Shown: piece after piece, positions 60,445 to 64,000 of the stretch | Numbering within the stretch: the stretch's first letter is position 1 | Layout of the letters: the number at the start of each line of letters is the position of its first letter | Source: Cokeromyces recurvatus | Taxonomy: Eukaryota; Mucoromycota; Mucoromycetes; Mucorales; Mucoraceae | NCBI RefSeq assembly: GCF_025118155.1 | Contig: NW_026251415.1 | Coordinates: 273,426-337,425 of the forward strand | DNA length: 64,000 bases | Direction of reading: 5' to 3' | Made by a program: the position numbers and the translations under genes | The notes under the pieces: generated by a model | Told to the model about the DNA's origin: nothing | Database searches by the model: none | The model's input: the letters and a program-made list of their open reading frames with translations, nothing else

Positions 60445-62040
60445 ACAAAGTGCATCTTAATACAATAAATAAAGTATGATTAGTATACATATAATTACTG
60501 TTAACAGAAAGTAGATATGTGCTACATAGATAAAAATACCTTTTTTTTTTCTAACATCTGAAAACACATAACGATTAGAACCTATTCTGTATGTTTTAGT
60601 ATGGTTTCTTCTATTGTTGTTTTAAAATCGACGAATTTCAAAAGCTCATTTGAACAAATAATGTGAATAATCTTCCTATGATACATCAATTGGTGTTTAT
60701 ATCATTTCTTTATTACTGTCAATGCCAACACTAGGCTCAAAAAGACGTGTATTTTTTAACTCAAGCTTAGTAAACTATGATAATGGAGTTATATATTCTA
60801 AGGATAATATCTATTCATTTTTTTTTTTTTAGCACTAGATAACCTTTTTGATAAGGAAGGATATTGTAATTTACTACTGCTGTTGTTTACCTATTAGACA
60901 ATAACAAATGCAAGTCTATTTCTACCGCTAATTATGTATATAACGTACAGGCTATAGTTAAAATAAATATCGTTGTAAACAGATAAAACTTTAAACACAT
61001 TGCTATTTTAATCGTTTTACAAATAATTAGATTGTAATGCATCGTAAGAAAGTTTTTTTTAATCTTGGCCCTCAAACAACCAAGTATTTTCCGAAAAAGT
61101 TAATATAGAAATTTACTGAATCCTTTCGACTTTTCTCTTTAGAACTTCTATTAAAAAAAAATCATAAATTGCATAGGAATTATCATTGAATCATTAAATA
61201 AAAAATGCTGCTTTCCCTCTCCCCTTCCTATGGATAGTTATAATAGTTTGCTCTATTATATTATTTTCGGCATAACAATATGCGTTGCAATAAAAGTATT
61301 ATGATATAACTAGACAGCTCGTCTATAATGTTATAAATACAAATATAATGTAAAACAAAAAGAGCAAGACACCTCTTTCTCTTTTCCATTTTTAAGAATT
61401 AATGAAGAACAAAAACATAATTCATATAATTATTAGCATCTATTATATTTTTATAATAATTAGCTGGAACCATGATTGTCTTGTCGTAAAGAGCACGATA
61501 AAAGAACAACAAATATAAGTTTATAATTTGATAACATATCTAAAAGAAAAAAAGAGACTTTCGTCGTAAGTCTGACGATCAGATAAGCAATATTATTTAA
61601 TGGGGTTATATTTATTTGTGAAATCAATAAGGTATGAATTTATATAGATTTTTTTATTTATGTAAGAGGAGAAGACAGTCTACAATGATTATTATATTGT
61701 TGTGCAATCAAGAAATAGTAATCATACCTTTGTTTGACATCAAAAGAACTATATAAATTATAGATACTAACATGAAATAAAAGTGAATCTTCTTTCTTCT
61801 CCTTATTAAATATTTATATACATCATCATATCATTAATATTAAGTAAAACTCTAACATTAGACATCAAGCAGGATAATACAAAGAAGTGCTGATCGAAAT
61901 TAGTTAGGTATTTTATATTAGATCCATCTAAAAATGTTATATTTGGACTATCTTGTAATGATATGACAAGAGGTTAATCCTAATGTTAAACAAAGTGTCT
62001 AATTAAAAATAAAATGAAATAGAGAGAAAAAAAAAGTTAA
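60445..62040. other. 1.6-kb intergenic, no gene
   Basis: From the CSN5 stop (with AATAAATAAA about 20 nt downstream) to the tRNA. AT-rich, stops in all frames, no exon chain seen. Confidence 0.6.
62027..62035 (-). terminator. RNA polymerase III terminator of tRNA-Lys
   Basis: Nine T on the minus strand starting 6 nt after the tRNA 3' end. Confidence 0.75.
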
Positions 62041-62112
62041 GCCCAACGGGGGGGTCGAACCCCCAACCTTGAGATTAAGAGTCTCACGCTCTACCGATTG
62101 AGCTAGCTAGGC
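62041..62112 (-). tRNA. tRNA-Lys, anticodon CTT
   Basis: The minus strand reads GCCTAGC at the 5' end, pairing with GTTGGGC at the 3' end (seven pairs including two G-U). The A box is TAGCTCAATCGG, the B box GGTTCGACC. The anticodon stem TGAGA/TCTCA closes a seven-base loop CTCTTAA, giving anticodon CTT for lysine AAG codons. The T-arm stem GGGGG/CCCCC is perfect. There is no intron and CCA is not encoded, as expected for a nuclear gene. Confidence 0.95.
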
Positions 62113-62187
62113 TTTGTTAATTTTGTCGTTTCTTGACTTCTTGAGATACAAAAGAGTAAAACTTTAGACCACTGCAAAAAATTTGTC

Positions 62188-62400
62188 CGTTGTACGTATG
62201 GAGTATTATATGGCGTACGCGAGTACGACGTATAGTACGCTGGTATATGCAGTACGAACGTACTACATATATACGTCGTACTATACGTCGTATTCACGTA
62301 CTGCATATATGTTGTACTATATGGCGTACTCGCGTACTACATATATGTTGTACTATATGGCGTACTCGCGTACGACGTATAGTACTCCATACATACAACG
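62188..62400. repeat. 213-bp inverted-repeat (MITE- or foldback-like) element upstream of the tRNA
   Basis: Left arm 62188-62238 and right arm 62350-62400 are inverted repeats of each other, 45 of 51 positions identical (outermost CGTTGTA...TACAACG). The interior holds two tandem 36-bp units (62297-62332 and 62333-62368, one mismatch: CGTACTGCAT/CGTACTACAT). The sequence is dominated by GTAC, CGTACG and TATATG modules, quite unlike the surrounding AT-rich DNA. No target-site duplication is evident. It sits 75 bp upstream of the tRNA-Lys 5' end. Being palindromic, it opens short frames on both strands; these are not genes. Confidence 0.85.
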
Positions 62401-62752
62401 TATAACTTTTTACATTTGATTGGTTATTTCTTTGAAAACCATGAACCATCATTGGTATTTTGCAGAATAAATAACGTTTATTTACGTTTGATCTTTATTA
62501 CTTATTGGCTTATAAAATACATTTAATACATATTAGGCTTTTATTATTGCCTTGTTTATTGGACGTTATTTAAAAATAAATATATCGTTTGTTTAGATAA
62601 AATGTGGCTTTATTTACATTTAGAATAGTAATAATAATAATAATGGAAATATATAGCAAATGAATTATTACAAATAATAAATAGCTTTTGAAATAATAAT
62701 AAAAAAAAGGGTATTTCTTGCAATTGATAATAGAAAATACGATTGTACTTAC

Positions 62753-63312
62753 CTTTGCATCTTTAAGAAGAAACAGTACAGATACGCTGCAAATAGTGAC
62801 AAATGGATAAGAGAAAAGGATAGAGATAATAATGACAGGGGGTCCAGGAAGCTAAATTATAGCAGTTAAACAGAAGCAAAATAAACAATCTATAATAAAC
62901 AAAACTGATTAGTTAGTAAATAAAGAATATTGGTATTCAAAAGAATAAAATGCTTACCGAAAACAAAGAAAAAAGGGGTTTTCAAAAAGGACAAAAGCTA
63001 TTTGAAAAAAAAAAAGTAAAAAGTCCTAAAAAAGAGAATAAAAGATAAGATTGGTATATCTTATATTAGACAAAGAAAGTATACTTTTGGAATTAACAGA
63101 TAAATGTTATATTTTATTTTACCTTTTTATATACATTTGTTTATCTGTTTAAAAAGCGTTTGATTAACGATAATAGACAAGTCAGTATATGTGTTAATAT
63201 AAAGAACAAGAGTTATATACAATAGTTATTATCTTACCTTTAACATATCATTGAAAAATGCTCTGTATAAAAAGAAGAAAACGCTACTACCAATATAAAC
63301 AAGACTCTTTTG
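62753..63312 (-). CDS. Candidate small membrane-protein gene, three exon-like pieces
   Basis: Three pieces each begin after an AG acceptor and end at a strong GTAAG donor: 63238..63312, 62958..62997 and 62753..62851. The first reads QKSLVYIGSSVFFFLYRAFF then NDMLK; the second continues in phase LLSFLKTPFFFVF; the third is open in frame as LPGPPVIIISILFSYPFVTI, but the 40-nt second exon shifts into another frame that stops at about 62763. A possible start MFILVIF lies upstream near 63430, preceded by a long pyrimidine leader. No family recognised. AT-rich DNA gives hydrophobic frames by chance, so the splice signals are the main support. Confidence 0.28.
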
Positions 63313-63478
63313 CTATAAAACTATTATTTTTTTTTAAAAAAAAAAGAAATAAACCTAGTTAGTTTAAACTCGTTGATAAGAATGTTTTTATGTTTTTGTA
63401 CTACGTTGAATATAACCAAAATAAACATCTATAGATAGAAAATATGATAATTGTAAGTAAATAAACATTAATCTAAAG

Positions 63479-63602
63479 TAAAGAAAAAAAATGATAAAAG
63501 AAAAGAAAAGAAAAAGAAAAGATAAGAGAAAAACAATAAAAGAAAAGAAAAGAAAAAAAAAGATAAAAGAAAAACGGTAAATGAAAAGAAAAAAAAAGGA
63601 AG
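63479..63602. repeat. A/G purine tract (GAAAA-type repeats)
   Basis: About 120 nt of AAAAG/AAAAGAT repeats; CT-rich on the minus strand, where it lies upstream of the candidate start near 63430. Confidence 0.85.
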
Positions 63603-63693
63603 CGACTCTGACGTAGAAATATAGTAGTTTCTTTTTATTTAGTCCGAAAAAGGAAATTTTCTGGCAGTAATGGATAATGCTAGACGGCTAACA

Positions 63694-63700
63694 TATAAAT
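63694..63700 (+). promoter_or_regulatory. TATA box of the last gene
   Basis: TATAAAT 94 bp before the ATG at 63788, followed by a CT-rich leader. Confidence 0.6.
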
Positions 63701-63787
63701 ACCTTTACCAACAAATAATTTATTCTTCAATTACTTACTTTTTATTTTATTCAATCAATTTTTTTACCAGTAAAATCCCTTTTTAAC

Positions 63788-64000
63788 ATGTCTCGCTCAC
63801 AGTATCCTCCTATTGTTCTTAACACTTCTTCCACTGCTCGTTTGCATCCTTCTAGACAAACAGCATCTATTGGTGGCAACAATATTAATGCTGATAATAG
63901 AATAAATCAGCTTGAAGAGCAGATCGGTTCTCAAAGCCAAAGAATCTCTCAGTTGGAAGAAGAGATTACAAACTTAAAAAATCAAAATCTGTATCATCAG
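63788..64000 (+). CDS. Coiled-coil protein, 5' part (partial)
   Basis: Open from ATG 63788 to the window end (71 codons). The N-terminus MSRSQYPPIVLNTSSTARLH is Ser/Thr-rich and is followed by a Gly/Asn spacer and a heptad region starting INQLEEQIGSQSQRISQLEE. The clear TATA box and leader support a real start. Family not recognisable from this part; it could be a cytoskeletal, septum or scaffold protein. Confidence 0.7.
   Translation, partial: MSRSQYPPIVLNTSSTARLHPSRQTASIGGNNINADNRINQLEEQIGSQSQRISQLEEEITNLKNQNLYHQ

Larger units (their letters stand above)
62401..63787. other. Intergenic region containing a candidate spliced small gene
   Basis: Apart from the candidate exons listed separately (62753-63312, -) and a 120-nt purine tract (63479-63602), AT-rich sequence with no recognised gene. 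Confidence 0.5.

Noticed and set aside
62183..62419. ORFs of 67-78 codons on both strands over the inverted-repeat element
   Set aside because: Low-complexity Tyr/Thr/Arg repeats produced by GTAC/TATATG modules in a palindrome; no start context or family.

Overview
This is a very AT-rich nuclear fungal window. Genes are split by many short introns, all 64 that I could model using GT-AG, and long A or T runs are scattered between and inside genes. Protein relatedness and style (Cas1-type acetyltransferase, basic TLD and Mot1 architecture, short introns, an HTH transposase relic of a kind I associate with Mucor and Rhizopus) point to an early-diverging fungus, most likely Mucoromycota/Mucorales. 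The species is not determinable by eye. I see no rRNA, CRISPR or bacterial-type operon.

Layout. 1-331 (-): start of a SAM37/metaxin gene. 1.6-2.4 kb (-): very-long-chain 3-hydroxyacyl-CoA dehydratase, divergent from 2.7-4.4 kb (+) cytochrome bc1 core protein 1. 4.8-6.3 kb (-): wax-synthase-like MBOAT. 6.3-9.9 kb: no confident gene. 9.9-11.3 kb (-): peroxisomal acyl-CoA thioesterase. 11.3-16.0 kb: gene-poor, with a decayed transposase. 16.0-17.6 kb (+): TLD/OXR1 protein. 18.6-20.0 kb (-): pyruvate dehydrogenase E1 alpha. 20.9-27.2 kb (+): MOT1. 27.8-29.3 kb (-): unknown Ser-rich coiled-coil protein. 29.4-31.3 kb (-): SWC4, divergent from 31.5-34.3 kb (+) SEC39. 34.9-36.6 kb (+): glucose-6-phosphate dehydrogenase. 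36.8-38.3 kb (+): casein kinase 2 alpha. 38.4-39.1 kb (-): unknown protein. 41.1-41.3 kb (-): a two-exon gene for a 32-residue CCHC zinc-knuckle microprotein. 42.2-45.1 kb (-): CAS1-type O-acetyltransferase. 46.2-46.8 kb (-): secreted DPBB protein with a Lys/His-rich linker. 49.9-56.7 kb (-): acetyl-CoA carboxylase. 59.1-60.4 kb (+): CSN5. 62.0-62.1 kb (-): tRNA-Lys(CTT), with an unusual 213-bp inverted-repeat element 75 bp upstream of it. 63.8 kb to the end (+): start of a coiled-coil protein.

Function. Most genes are single-copy housekeeping genes. Several feed lipid metabolism: pyruvate dehydrogenase makes acetyl-CoA, G6PDH makes NADPH, ACC1 makes malonyl-CoA, the dehydratase elongates very long chains, the MBOAT esterifies acyl groups and the thioesterase releases them in peroxisomes. 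The genes are not adjacent and I read this as coincidence unless synteny shows otherwise. The most novel items are the zinc-knuckle microprotein gene, the GTAC-rich inverted-repeat element beside the tRNA, and possible small spliced genes in the so-called empty regions at about 7 kb and 63 kb.
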